The notes under the pieces are model-generated. The model saw nothing but the letters and a program-made list of their open reading frames with translations, was not told where the DNA came from and did no database searches. Positions 1 through 5,539 of a stretch of 8,905 bases of DNA are shown here, in pieces. The stretch is from DATEPR01 sp036503065 (GTDB lineage Bacteria; Actinomycetota; Actinomycetes; Mycobacteriales; Pseudonocardiaceae). The stretch is taken from the NCBI GenBank assembly GCA_036503065.1, contig DASXXM010000497.1, forward strand, positions 1 to 8,905, read 5' to 3'. Position 1 is the first letter of the stretch; every line of letters starts with the position of its first letter. The position numbers and the translations under genes are program-made.

Positions 1-178
1 CGTCCCGGACGCCGAGTTCGGCGAATGTGGGGGAGTCCTCGCGCACGGGGGCACCGGCCTGGAGCGGGTGCGACGGGTCCGACGCGGGAAGCCCGGCCTC
101 GCTGTGCTCCAGTTGGACCGGGTCCAGGTCCGCTATGTCCGAACTATCTGAATTGATGGTATCCGTGTGACTCTGCAC
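1..178 (-). CDS. DEAD-box RNA helicase, N-terminal part only (gene runs off the left edge)
   Basis: The minus strand encodes about 59 residues. They begin with an acidic, low-complexity leader and end in SPTFAELGVRD, which matches the Q-motif lead-in of actinobacterial DEAD-box ATP-dependent RNA helicases (family knowledge). None of the catalytic motifs is inside the window, so the call rests on this short stretch and on context: in M. tuberculosis, rhlE lies divergent from the ferritin-like gene in the same way. These helicases unwind RNA duplexes in ribosome assembly and mRNA turnover in the cytoplasm. I chose the GTG at 178-176, with a GAGAGG-like element about 13 nt upstream, which is rather far. 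An in-frame GTG at 208-206 is an alternative start adding ten residues. The true end lies outside the window. Confidence 0.72.
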   Translation of the reverse strand, partial: MQSHTDTINSDSSDIADLDPVQLEHSEAGLPASDPSHPLQAGAPVREDSPTFAELGVRD

Positions 179-489
179 GGTATGGTGGTCGCCTCTCTCG
201 TCCAGCACGCACTGCCCTGGACGGGCCGCTCGACCGCCGTCGTCAGCGGGTCGTGACACCTGCGACAAGGGCGGGAGGGGCCAGCGAGGTGTGCGCGCAC
301 CCTCCACAAGGTGCCGCCGTCTGTGGCGGCCACCGTGGTCATCCACCCGGCTGCCACAGGTGGTCCCTGCCGGCGGTGCCGAGTTCAACGTCATGGTACC
401 TGGTCGACGCCCCAAATCCCGGAAATGTCGGCCACGGCACCGCCCACGGTACCTCGACCACGGGCCCGACCGGCCGATACGCTCGCCGA
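179..489. other. Divergent intergenic region between helicase and ferritin-like gene
   Basis: This 311-bp stretch has no gene I can support. Reading frames cross it on both strands, including an open extension upstream of the ferritin-like gene, but their codon use and composition are not protein-like. The right end holds a candidate promoter for the ferritin-like gene. I found no clear -10 element for the helicase. A loose inverted pair, TGGTCGA near 400 and TCGACCA near 455, is present, but its arms are about 47 nt apart and I assign it no role. Confidence 0.5.
454..483 (+). promoter_or_regulatory. Candidate leaderless promoter of the ferritin-like gene
   Basis: TACGCT (478-483) fits the actinobacterial -10 pattern TANNNT and ends six bases before the ATG at 490. 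Transcription would therefore start at or next to the start codon. TCGACC (454-459), 18 bp upstream, is a partial match to TTGACA. The gene has no convincing Shine-Dalgarno sequence, which agrees with a leaderless mRNA, a common arrangement in this phylum. The assignment is by pattern only. Confidence 0.4.
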
Positions 490-1164
490 ATGAGCGAGGC
501 GGACCGGCAGGTCGCTACCGGCGGGTCGTTGACCGACGGCGTTGTCGATCTGGTGGGCGTGCTGGCCTATGGCGAATTGTCCGCCTTCGACCGGCTGGCG
601 GAGGACGCCCGGCACGCGCCCACCCTGTCCGGCCGGGCCGCGCTGTCCGAGATGGCGGCCGCGGAGATCACGCACTACGGCCTGCTCGCGGTCTACCTGG
701 CCGAGCACGGCGTGCGGATCGAGGACGCGATGGGCCCGTTCGTGTCGGCCTTCGACAGTTTCCACTCGCTCACCGCGCCCCGGTCCTGGCTGGAGTCCCT
801 GGTCAAGGCGTATGTCGGGGACGGCCTGGCGGCCGAGCTGTACCGGGAGATGGCGACCTGGCTGGACGAGCCGACCCGCAAGCTCGTGCTCACCGTGCTG
901 GCCGATACGGGGCACTCCGCGTTCGCCGAGCGCGAAGTCAAGACGGCATGTGCCGCGGACCGCACGGCCCGCGACCGCCTCACGCTGTGGGGTAGGCGGC
1001 TGCTCGGCGAGGCGTTGACACAAGCGCAAACCGTTGTGGCAGAACGGGATGGGCTCGCCGAGCTGATCGTGTCCGGGTCCGGCGACCTGGCCGGCGTCGC
1101 CGCGTTGTTCCGCAGGCTCCAGCAGAGCCACACCCGCCGGATGACGGCGCTCGGGCTCGGGTGA
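490..1164 (+). CDS. Ferritin-like fold protein, MiaE-like (Rv3210c-type)
   Basis: The product is 224 residues and largely helical, and resembles the actinobacterial ferritin-like family related to the tRNA hydroxylase MiaE. Candidate diiron ligands are visible: E29 in YGELSAFDRLAEDA, the ExxH motif E59-H62 (AAEITHYG), acidic residues in AAELYRE (E116, E120), and H142 with E147/E149 in DTGHSAFAERE. This is the repeated Glu and Glu-x-x-His pattern of a four-helix ferritin bundle. No substrate is known to me, and tRNA hydroxylation should not be assumed from the fold alone. The ATG at 490 was chosen because the family starts about here, the upstream in-frame extension looks non-coding, and a -10 element lies six bases before it. 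The gene is divergent from the helicase and 59 bp upstream of DUF3107, as in mycobacteria. Confidence 0.82.
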   Translation: MSEADRQVATGGSLTDGVVDLVGVLAYGELSAFDRLAEDARHAPTLSGRAALSEMAAAEITHYGLLAVYLAEHGVRIEDAMGPFVSAFDSFHSLTAPRSWLESLVKAYVGDGLAAELYREMATWLDEPTRKLVLTVLADTGHSAFAEREVKTACAADRTARDRLTLWGRRLLGEALTQAQTVVAERDGLAELIVSGSGDLAGVAALFRRLQQSHTRRMTALGLG

Positions 1165-1178
1165 GTCACGGCGTCCAC

Positions 1179-1184
1179 TAGGCT
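1179..1184 (+). promoter_or_regulatory. Candidate -10 element for the DUF3107 gene
   Basis: TAGGCT fits TANNNT and lies 39 bp before the GTG start at 1224, just after the ferritin-like gene ends. It would give a leader of about 30 nt that includes the GGAGG ribosome-binding site at 1214-1218. No convincing -35 element is visible, and readthrough from the upstream gene is also possible. Confidence 0.28.
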
Positions 1185-1223
1185 GGACACAGTTGATGTC
1201 GTAGCGGTGCACCGGAGGTCAGC

Positions 1224-1451
1224 GTGGAGGTCAAGATCGGCGTCGCGGACAGTCCGCGGGAGCTCGTCGTCACGAGCACGCTGACGCCGGACGAGATCGA
1301 GAAGTTGGTCTCCGAGGCGTTGCGGCACGAAGACGGCCTGCTCACGCTCGTGGACGACAAGGGCCGTCGGGTCGTGGTACCTGTCTCGCGAGTGGCCTAC
1401 GTGGACATCGCGCCCGCCGACGTCCGCAAGGTCGGCTTCGTCGGCCACTGA
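1224..1451 (+). CDS. DUF3107 small conserved protein (Rv3208A/TB9.4-type)
   Basis: This 75-residue protein begins MEVKIGVADSPRELVV and ends VRKVGFVGH. It matches the compact actinobacterial DUF3107 family, including the conserved opening VKIGxxDSPREL, the middle stretch GLLTLVDDKGRR and the C-terminal VAYVDI..AD.RKVGF. There is no signal peptide, membrane segment or catalytic motif, so it is probably a small cytoplasmic protein. I do not know its biochemical role. The start is a GTG with GGAGG at 1214-1218, five bases upstream. The gene follows the ferritin-like gene on the same strand and is convergent with the DUF4873 gene. Only 9 bp separate the two stop codons, so transcripts may overlap or terminate inside the opposing gene. 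Confidence 0.88.
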   Translation: MEVKIGVADSPRELVVTSTLTPDEIEKLVSEALRHEDGLLTLVDDKGRRVVVPVSRVAYVDIAPADVRKVGFVGH

Positions 1452-1460
1452 GAAGTCGGA

Positions 1461-1772
1461 TCAGTCTGCGATGTCTGCCAGGCTGGTCGGGACGGCGAAC
1501 GGCGGCGTGCTCACGCCGGTGATCCGGTAGCGGCGCCACGGGTCCGGATCGGACACCTCGCCGCTGGCCTCGCCCTGTGGTGTCCGCAGGGACGCGGTGC
1601 GCTTGCGGCCGCCGACCAGTTCGGCCAGTTCCGCGTTCTCGGCAACGCGGCCGTACCAGTGGTAGCGGCCGTCGATCGGCTGGAAGTGGCCGCGCAGCAC
1701 CACTTCGACGGCGAGTTCGTGCTCGTCCACGATCAGGGTGGCCGGACCGGCGTAGCCGTCTTCCTCGGTCAT
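1461..1772 (-). CDS. DUF4873 domain protein
   Basis: The product is 103 residues, essentially a single DUF4873 domain. YAGPATL (7-13) and the central LRGHFQPIDGRYHWYGRV (26-43) are the family's signature glycine and aromatic pattern. The domain is known from small actinobacterial proteins and from the C-termini of some flavin monooxygenases, and its function is not established. It reads as a soluble beta-rich protein with no signal peptide or membrane segment. The ATG at 1772-1770 is preceded by AGGAG, six bases away, which overlaps the stop codon of the upstream TetR gene. The gap to that gene is 9 bp, so the two are almost certainly co-transcribed and translationally coupled. With the divergent diiron oxygenase next door, an accessory role in that oxidation module is a reasonable inference but unproven. 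Confidence 0.82.
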   Translation of the reverse strand: MTEEDGYAGPATLIVDEHELAVEVVLRGHFQPIDGRYHWYGRVAENAELAELVGGRKRTASLRTPQGEASGEVSDPDPWRRYRITGVSTPPFAVPTSLADIAD

Positions 1773-1781
1773 GGGTGACTC

Positions 1782-2456
1782 CTATTCGCCGACGATCAGG
1801 CGCAGTTGCGAGGCGAACGACACGGGCTTGTGCGGGTCGAGCACGATCCCGCCTGCTCGCAGCACGCCGTCGATGCCGTGCCAGATGAGCATGGTCAGGT
1901 GGTCGGTGAGCTGGTAACGGGTCATCTCGTCGGGGTGGTCCAGCCACCACTCGCCCGCGCTCTGCACCAGGCCGACGATGCCGTAGCCGGACGGCCCGGC
2001 GATCGCCGGATTCAGCCGGAACAGCTTGAGGTAGGCGCCGAGCAGTTCCGCCAGCACCTCGGCGATCTTCAGTTTGTCCCGCCGCACCAGGTCCTGTTTG
2101 GTCGGATGCGGCCGCAGCACCAGGAAGCGGTACAGCTCGCGGTACTCGTCCAGGAAGCCGACGTAGCAGTCCACCGCGCGTCGGATCCGCTCGTAGATGG
2201 GGGCGTCGTCGGCCAGCGCCGGCACGATCTTGCCCATCAGCATGTCGGTGGCCCGCATGCCGACCGCGTAGTACAGGTCGGCCTTGTCGGTGAAATGCCG
2301 GTACAGCACGGGTTTGGTCACGCCTGCCTCGGCCGCGATCTCGTCCATGCCGACGTCGGGACCGTGCCGGCCGACCGCCCGGATCGTCGCCTCGACGAAC
2401 TCCTCGCGACGGTTCTCCCGGTGCGCCCGCCAGCGTTCGCGTCTCGCGTCAGCCAC
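1782..2456 (-). CDS. TetR-family regulator of the DUF4873/AurF cassette
   Basis: This 224-residue protein has a TetR N-terminal DNA-binding domain. After a basic leader, the helix-turn-helix covers roughly residues 37-56 (GMDEIAAEAGVTKPVLYRHF), followed by DKADLYYAVG. The C-terminal 150 residues are a helical ligand-binding and dimerisation region containing an AGEWW..HPDEMTR segment, but I cannot predict the ligand. The GTG start at 2456-2454 has GAGGAG five bases upstream. The gene leads the DUF4873 gene by 9 bp and is divergent from the AurF-type oxygenase. Palindromic half-sites in the shared 110-bp region are the obvious candidate operator, so it probably represses itself and the oxygenase. 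It is not the Rv3208 orthologue; the regulator at 3642-4274 is a closer match to that. Confidence 0.9.
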   Translation of the reverse strand: MADARRERWRAHRENRREEFVEATIRAVGRHGPDVGMDEIAAEAGVTKPVLYRHFTDKADLYYAVGMRATDMLMGKIVPALADDAPIYERIRRAVDCYVGFLDEYRELYRFLVLRPHPTKQDLVRRDKLKIAEVLAELLGAYLKLFRLNPAIAGPSGYGIVGLVQSAGEWWLDHPDEMTRYQLTDHLTMLIWHGIDGVLRAGGIVLDPHKPVSFASQLRLIVGE

Positions 2457-2476
2457 GCGATCTCCTCACGTCTCCC

Positions 2477-2506
2477 TTGACAGATCGCACCATGCGCTGC
2501 ACGCTA
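2477..2506 (+). promoter_or_regulatory. Candidate promoter of the AurF-type oxygenase gene
   Basis: TTGACA (2477-2482) is a perfect -35 consensus. With a 17-bp spacer the -10 would be CACGCT (2500-2505), which keeps the A and the final T of TANNNT. Transcription would start near 2512, at the edge of the palindromic operator at 2513-2533. The -35 match is strong and the -10 is weak. Confidence 0.42.
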
Positions 2507-2509
2507 CCA
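2501..2509 (-). promoter_or_regulatory. Candidate extended -10 of the TetR/DUF4873 operon
   Basis: On the minus strand this reads TGGTAGCGT, a TAGCGT -10 hexamer directly preceded by TGN, as in extended -10 promoters. A start near 2494 would give a leader of about 37 nt that contains the GAGGAG ribosome-binding site. No good -35 is visible. The palindromes at 2513-2533 would occupy its -35/spacer region, so one bound repressor could block both directions. Confidence 0.4.
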
Positions 2510-2512
2510 CAA

Positions 2513-2533
2513 GTAACAGTTACCGGCGGTAAC
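2513..2533. promoter_or_regulatory. Overlapping palindromic operator (probable TetR site)
   Basis: Two perfect palindromes overlap here. GTAAC-A-GTTAC spans 2513-2523, and GTTACCG-G-CGGTAAC spans 2519-2533. Together they give three GTAAC/GTTAC half-sites in 21 bp. This is the size and symmetry expected for TetR dimers binding side by side, and the site lies between divergent promoters of a TetR gene and its neighbour. The symmetry is seen directly; binding by the adjacent regulator is inferred. Confidence 0.62.
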
Positions 2534-2566
2534 ACAGCCGTTGGTACCCATCGGGAGGGACGCAGG

Positions 2567-3475
2567 ATGAGCCGCGCGCTGGAGGTTGCCCAGGCCGCCG
2601 ACCGGGAACGGACCGCGGCACGGCTGCTCAAGTCGTCCGCAGAGAAGTTCTACGACCCGGACGTGGACGTCGACTGGTCGGCGCCACCCGTCGAGGGCAT
2701 GCTCTACCAGCCGGAACACCGGGTCTCGCTGTACGGCACGTACCTGTGGGACCGCCTGAGCCCCGAGCAGCGGACGGAGCTGAGCCGGCACGAGGTCGCC
2801 AGCGTCGCCAGCAACGGCATCTGGTTCGAGGTGATCCTGATGCAGATGCTGCTCAAGGAGATCTACCGCGGCGACCCGACCACCAGCCACGTCCAGTACG
2901 CGTTGACCGAGATCGCCGACGAGTGCCGGCACTCCACGATGTTCGGCAAGGCCATCGCCCACTTCGGCCTGCCGGCGTACGGACCGCGCAGGATGCTGCA
3001 CCGCCTCGGCAAGCTGCTGCCCGTGGTCGGCTACGGGCCCGCCCTGTACGGGTCGGTGCTGATCGTCGAGGAGGTGCTGGACCGCTTCCAGCGCGAGGCG
3101 ATGGCCGACGAGCACGTCCAGCCGATGATCCGCATGGTCAACCGGATCCACGTGCTGGAGGAGGCGCGGCACGTCACGTTCGCGCGCCAGGAGGTCGCGT
3201 CCGGCATGCCGAAGCTGACCAAACCGGAGCTGGCCTACCAGCGGTGGCTGGTCGCGCTGGTCGGCTGCCAGGTCACGCACACGCTGATCAACCCGCGCGT
3301 CTACCGGTCGGTCGGGCTGGACCCGCGTGAGGCGTATCACGTCGCGATGACCAGCCCGCACTACCAGGCGAGCATCCGCTGGGCGGGCGAGCGGATCATG
3401 GCGTTCCTGTCCGACGCGGGCCTGGTCGGCGCGCCCGGCATGCACCTGTGGCACAGGTCGTTCCTGGTTGCGTGA
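2567..3475 (+). CDS. AurF-like diiron oxygenase
   Basis: The product is 302 residues and matches the AurF (p-aminobenzoate N-oxygenase) diiron family in length and ligand pattern. All seven expected iron ligands are visible: E88 (WFEVILM), E119 and H122 (ECRH), E169 (VEEVLD), then H195, E199 and H202 (IHVLEEARH). This is the three-His/four-carboxylate set typical of AurF and CmlI rather than the two-His set of ribonucleotide reductases. Characterised members oxidise aryl amines, but many actinobacterial homologues have unknown substrates, and neither an amine substrate nor a redox partner can be inferred here. The ATG at 2567 has GGGAGG eight bases upstream; an in-frame ATG at 2477 would start inside the -35 element. 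No signal peptide is present, so it is cytoplasmic. It is divergent from a TetR/DUF4873 pair and is probably induced when that repressor is released. Confidence 0.87.
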   Translation: MSRALEVAQAADRERTAARLLKSSAEKFYDPDVDVDWSAPPVEGMLYQPEHRVSLYGTYLWDRLSPEQRTELSRHEVASVASNGIWFEVILMQMLLKEIYRGDPTTSHVQYALTEIADECRHSTMFGKAIAHFGLPAYGPRRMLHRLGKLLPVVGYGPALYGSVLIVEEVLDRFQREAMADEHVQPMIRMVNRIHVLEEARHVTFARQEVASGMPKLTKPELAYQRWLVALVGCQVTHTLINPRVYRSVGLDPREAYHVAMTSPHYQASIRWAGERIMAFLSDAGLVGAPGMHLWHRSFLVA

Positions 3476-3486
3476 TGGCGGCAATC

Positions 3487-3512
3487 TGTGGACCACTATT
3501 TTTCTATCCACA
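3487..3512. repeat. Inverted repeat TGTGGA/TCCACA, resembling paired DnaA boxes
   Basis: TGTGGA (3487-3492) and TCCACA (3507-3512) form six-base arms around an AT-rich 14-nt loop, just after the oxygenase stop codon. Each arm lies in a 9-mer one base away from a DnaA-box form: TGGTCCACA on the minus strand at 3495-3487, and CTATCCACA on the plus strand at 3504-3512. It could be a weak hairpin terminator, a DnaA-titrating pair or chance. Confidence 0.35.
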
Positions 3513-3570
3513 ACTCGCCAGTAACCAACCCATTCGGGGCTTGACAAGCGGTACGTTGGAACTGGGACGT

Positions 3571-3590
3571 CCCCCGTGGAGTGGTGGGGG
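3571..3590. terminator. Candidate GC-rich terminator hairpin between convergent genes
   Basis: CCCCC (3571-3575) and GGGGG (3586-3590) pair around a 10-nt spacer whose outer positions can add two G-U pairs. The element lies in the 166-bp gap between the convergent oxygenase and TetR genes, where termination in both directions is expected. There is no T-tract, which is usual for actinobacterial terminators but also makes the call uncertain. The rest of the gap holds short palindromes (GCTTGACAAGC at 3539-3549, GGGACGTCCC at 3564-3573) and no gene. Confidence 0.33.
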
Positions 3591-3641
3591 CTGCCTCCGG
3601 GGCGGCGAATTTGGCTTCGCAGCTTGGGTCTGGCGTGCTTG

Positions 3642-4274
3642 TCAGCCGTGTTGTAGCGGGAAACCACCGCCGATACCGCGCCAGGCCAGTGTCGACACCA
3701 GGCCGACGGCCTCCTCTTTGGACACTCGCCGGTCGGTGTCCAGCCAGAACCGCGCGCTGACCTGGCTCAGCCCGACAAGCCCGATGGCCAGCAGTTGTGC
3801 CTGGTCGTGGCTCAGCCCGGCATCGGCCGTGATGGTCTCGGTAATCGCGTCGACGCTGGCCGAGGTCGCGCGCTCCACGGCGTCCTGAACCGCGGGTTCG
3901 CCGCGCAGGTCCGACTCGAACACCATGCGGAACGCCTGACCCTCGCCGTCGACGAAGTCGTAGAACGCGCCGACGGCAGCCAGCACGCGCAGCTTGTTGT
4001 CCGTGGTGGACTCCATCGCACCGCGGACCCTGGCGACGAGTTCGTCGACGTGTGTCTCCAGCAGCGCGAGGTACAGCTCCAGCTTGCCGGGAAAGTGCTG
4101 GTACAGCACGGGTTTGCTGACCCCGGCCCGTTCCGCGATCTCGTCCATCGCGGCCGCGTGGTAGCCGTTCGCCACGAACACGTCCTGGGCGGCGGCGAGC
4201 AGCTGGGCGCGCCGCGCGGTACGTGGCAGGCGCACGCCCCGACCCGCGACCGCGCCCTGCACCGTGTCCGTCAC
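3642..4274 (-). CDS. TetR-family regulator (Rv3208-type)
   Basis: This 210-residue TetR protein opens with an LPRTARRAQLLAAAQDVFV stretch. A helix-turn-helix at about residues 42-61 (AMDEIAERAGVSKPVLYQHF) follows, then PGKLELYLALL. The close match to the mycobacterial Rv3208 sequence as I remember it, and the shared gene order, support orthology. The C-terminal domain (RMVFESDLRGEPAVQ, then GLSHDQAQLLAIGLVGLSQVSARFWL) is helical with an unknown ligand. I chose the GTG at 4274-4272, with GGAGG five bases upstream; a longer in-frame reading to 4370 has an unconvincing N-terminus. A TAAGGT -10 on the minus strand (4329-4324) overlaps a TTAC/GTAA inverted repeat, which suggests autorepression. 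The divergent alpha/beta hydrolase could be a second target. The gene is convergent with the AurF-type oxygenase. Confidence 0.9.
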   Translation of the reverse strand: MTDTVQGAVAGRGVRLPRTARRAQLLAAAQDVFVANGYHAAAMDEIAERAGVSKPVLYQHFPGKLELYLALLETHVDELVARVRGAMESTTDNKLRVLAAVGAFYDFVDGEGQAFRMVFESDLRGEPAVQDAVERATSASVDAITETITADAGLSHDQAQLLAIGLVGLSQVSARFWLDTDRRVSKEEAVGLVSTLAWRGIGGGFPLQHG

Positions 4275-4323
4275 GTTGACCTCCAGCGTGTGGCTTCCCG
4301 CAGCGTCGATCCCCCGACGTTTG

Positions 4324-4360
4324 ACCTTACTCGCTGGTAACGCCGATCGGGAGGGATCGG
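4324..4360. promoter_or_regulatory. TetR control region: -10 element and two inverted repeats
   Basis: Three elements are packed together between the TetR gene and the hydrolase. On the minus strand TAAGGT (4329-4324) fits a TANNNT -10 for the TetR gene. TTAC (4327-4330) and GTAA (4337-4340) form an inverted repeat with a six-base spacer that overlaps it. CCGATC (4343-4348) and GATCGG (4355-4360) form a second repeat around GGGAGG. Either repeat could be the operator. The half-sites of the first resemble those at 2513-2533, but the spacing differs by one base. Confidence 0.42.
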
Positions 4361-4452
4361 TACAGACCATCCCAGATTACGACGCCGACGCCGGATGGAC
4401 TACGTATGAACAGGGGGTAGCCGAAAGATGGCCAGAGCCTCATTCTGGAGCG

Positions 4453-5448
4453 ATGTCCCTGCTCAGTTTCCCCGCGCCACCGGCAGGCCCGCTGCTGACC
4501 CGGGTACCCATCGCCGACACCGTCCTCCCGGTGCTCGACGACCTGCCATGGCCATGGCCGGGCCGCCACCTGCGCACCGCGGGCGGCCGGACCGTGCACA
4601 TCAGGGAAACCCCTGGTCCAGACCACCATAGAGCGGTCTACCTGCATGGTCTCGGCGGCTCGGCGACCAACTGGACCGAGCTGGCCGGCCTGCTCGCCGG
4701 CACGGCCGCCGGCCTGGCTGTCGACCTGCCCGGCTTCGGCCTGTCCGAGCCACCGCCCGGCAACGACTACGGGATGACCAGGCAGGCCGACACGATCGCC
4801 AACGTCGTCGCGGAGACCGGCAGCGGGCCGGTGCACCTGTTCGGCAACTCCATGGGGGGCGCGATCGCGCTGCTGCTGGCCGCTCGCCGGCCCGACCTGG
4901 TGCGCACCCTGACCCTGATCTCGCCCGCGATGCCGGACCTGCGGCCGAGCCTCCGTCGGATGTCCGACCCGCGGATGGCGCTGGCGCTGTTGCCGTTCGT
5001 CGGCAGGCCGGCCCGCCGCGGCCTGGCCGCGCTGACCGCCCGCCAGCGCACCGAACAGCTGCTCCGGCTGTGCTTCGCCGACCCGACCCGCGTCACACCG
5101 GCGCGCTTCGACCTCGAGGTGGCCGAGTACGCGGAGCGGATGGCGATGCCGTGGTCCAGCAGCGTGCTCGGTCCGGCGACCGGTGCCATCTTCCGCCACT
5201 GGCTGGCGCCGCCGGCGCGTTCGCTGTGGGCCGTGGCGCAGCAGGTGCGGACGCCGACGCTGGTCGTCTGGGGTGACCAGGATCGGGTGATCTCGGTACG
5301 CAAGGCCGCGCGCACGGCCCGGCTGTTGCCAAGGGGTCGGCTGCTGGTCCTGCCGCGCACCGGCCACGCGGCGCAGATGGAACGTCCGACCAGCGTGGCC
5401 AGGGCCGTACTCGGCATGTGGCAGGCGGTCGAGCGCGGCGACTGGTAG
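4453..5448 (+). CDS. Alpha/beta-fold hydrolase
   Basis: This 331-residue protein has the complete signature of an alpha/beta hydrolase. HGLGGSATNW (65-74) is the oxyanion-hole loop and DLPGFGLSEP follows. The nucleophile elbow is GNSMGG with Ser133, the acid is Asp277 in WGDQDRV, and the catalytic base is His305 in GHAAQME. A helical cap occupies roughly residues 160-250. It should hydrolyse an ester, lactone or similar bond in the cytoplasm; the sequence does not reveal the substrate, and no signal peptide is evident. The ATG at 4453 was chosen because the protein-like sequence begins there. Its nearest GGAG is only two bases upstream, and the frame stays open back to 4264, so the start is uncertain. 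It is divergent from the TetR gene and may be its target. Confidence 0.85.
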   Translation: MSLLSFPAPPAGPLLTRVPIADTVLPVLDDLPWPWPGRHLRTAGGRTVHIRETPGPDHHRAVYLHGLGGSATNWTELAGLLAGTAAGLAVDLPGFGLSEPPPGNDYGMTRQADTIANVVAETGSGPVHLFGNSMGGAIALLLAARRPDLVRTLTLISPAMPDLRPSLRRMSDPRMALALLPFVGRPARRGLAALTARQRTEQLLRLCFADPTRVTPARFDLEVAEYAERMAMPWSSSVLGPATGAIFRHWLAPPARSLWAVAQQVRTPTLVVWGDQDRVISVRKAARTARLLPRGRLLVLPRTGHAAQMERPTSVARAVLGMWQAVERGDW

Positions 5449-5539
5449 CCGTAGCCCGGGTGGCCGCCGAGCACAGCGGAAGGGGACACCGGCACAGGTT
5501 TGCGTCAGGGTGGCAGGAACGCGGCGGTGTCGGAGGGAC

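Noticed and set aside
395..453. Repeated GGTACC sites (395-400, 448-453; others at 1376, 2543 and 4502)
   Set aside because: Six-base palindromes recur by chance at this rate, the flanks differ and no consistent position relative to genes is seen.
253..489. A possible 79-residue N-terminal extension of the ferritin-like protein
   Set aside because: The extension is Gly/Pro/Thr/His-rich without protein-like structure, the family begins near residue 80 of that reading, and a -10 element sits six bases before the ATG at 490.
3539..3549. GCTTGACAAGC palindrome containing a TTGACA hexamer
   Set aside because: No -10 element follows at a suitable distance and it lies in a convergent gap where a plus-strand promoter would only make antisense RNA to the TetR gene.
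2504..3667. A 387-codon minus-strand open frame opposite the diiron oxygenase
   Set aside because: The plus strand carries all seven diiron ligands in the expected order, while the minus-strand translation is repetitive and runs through the operator and the terminator region.
3448..3888. A plus-strand open frame across the oxygenase end and into the second TetR gene
   Set aside because: It overlaps the end of one real gene in another frame and the antisense of another, and has no ribosome-binding site or recognisable domain.
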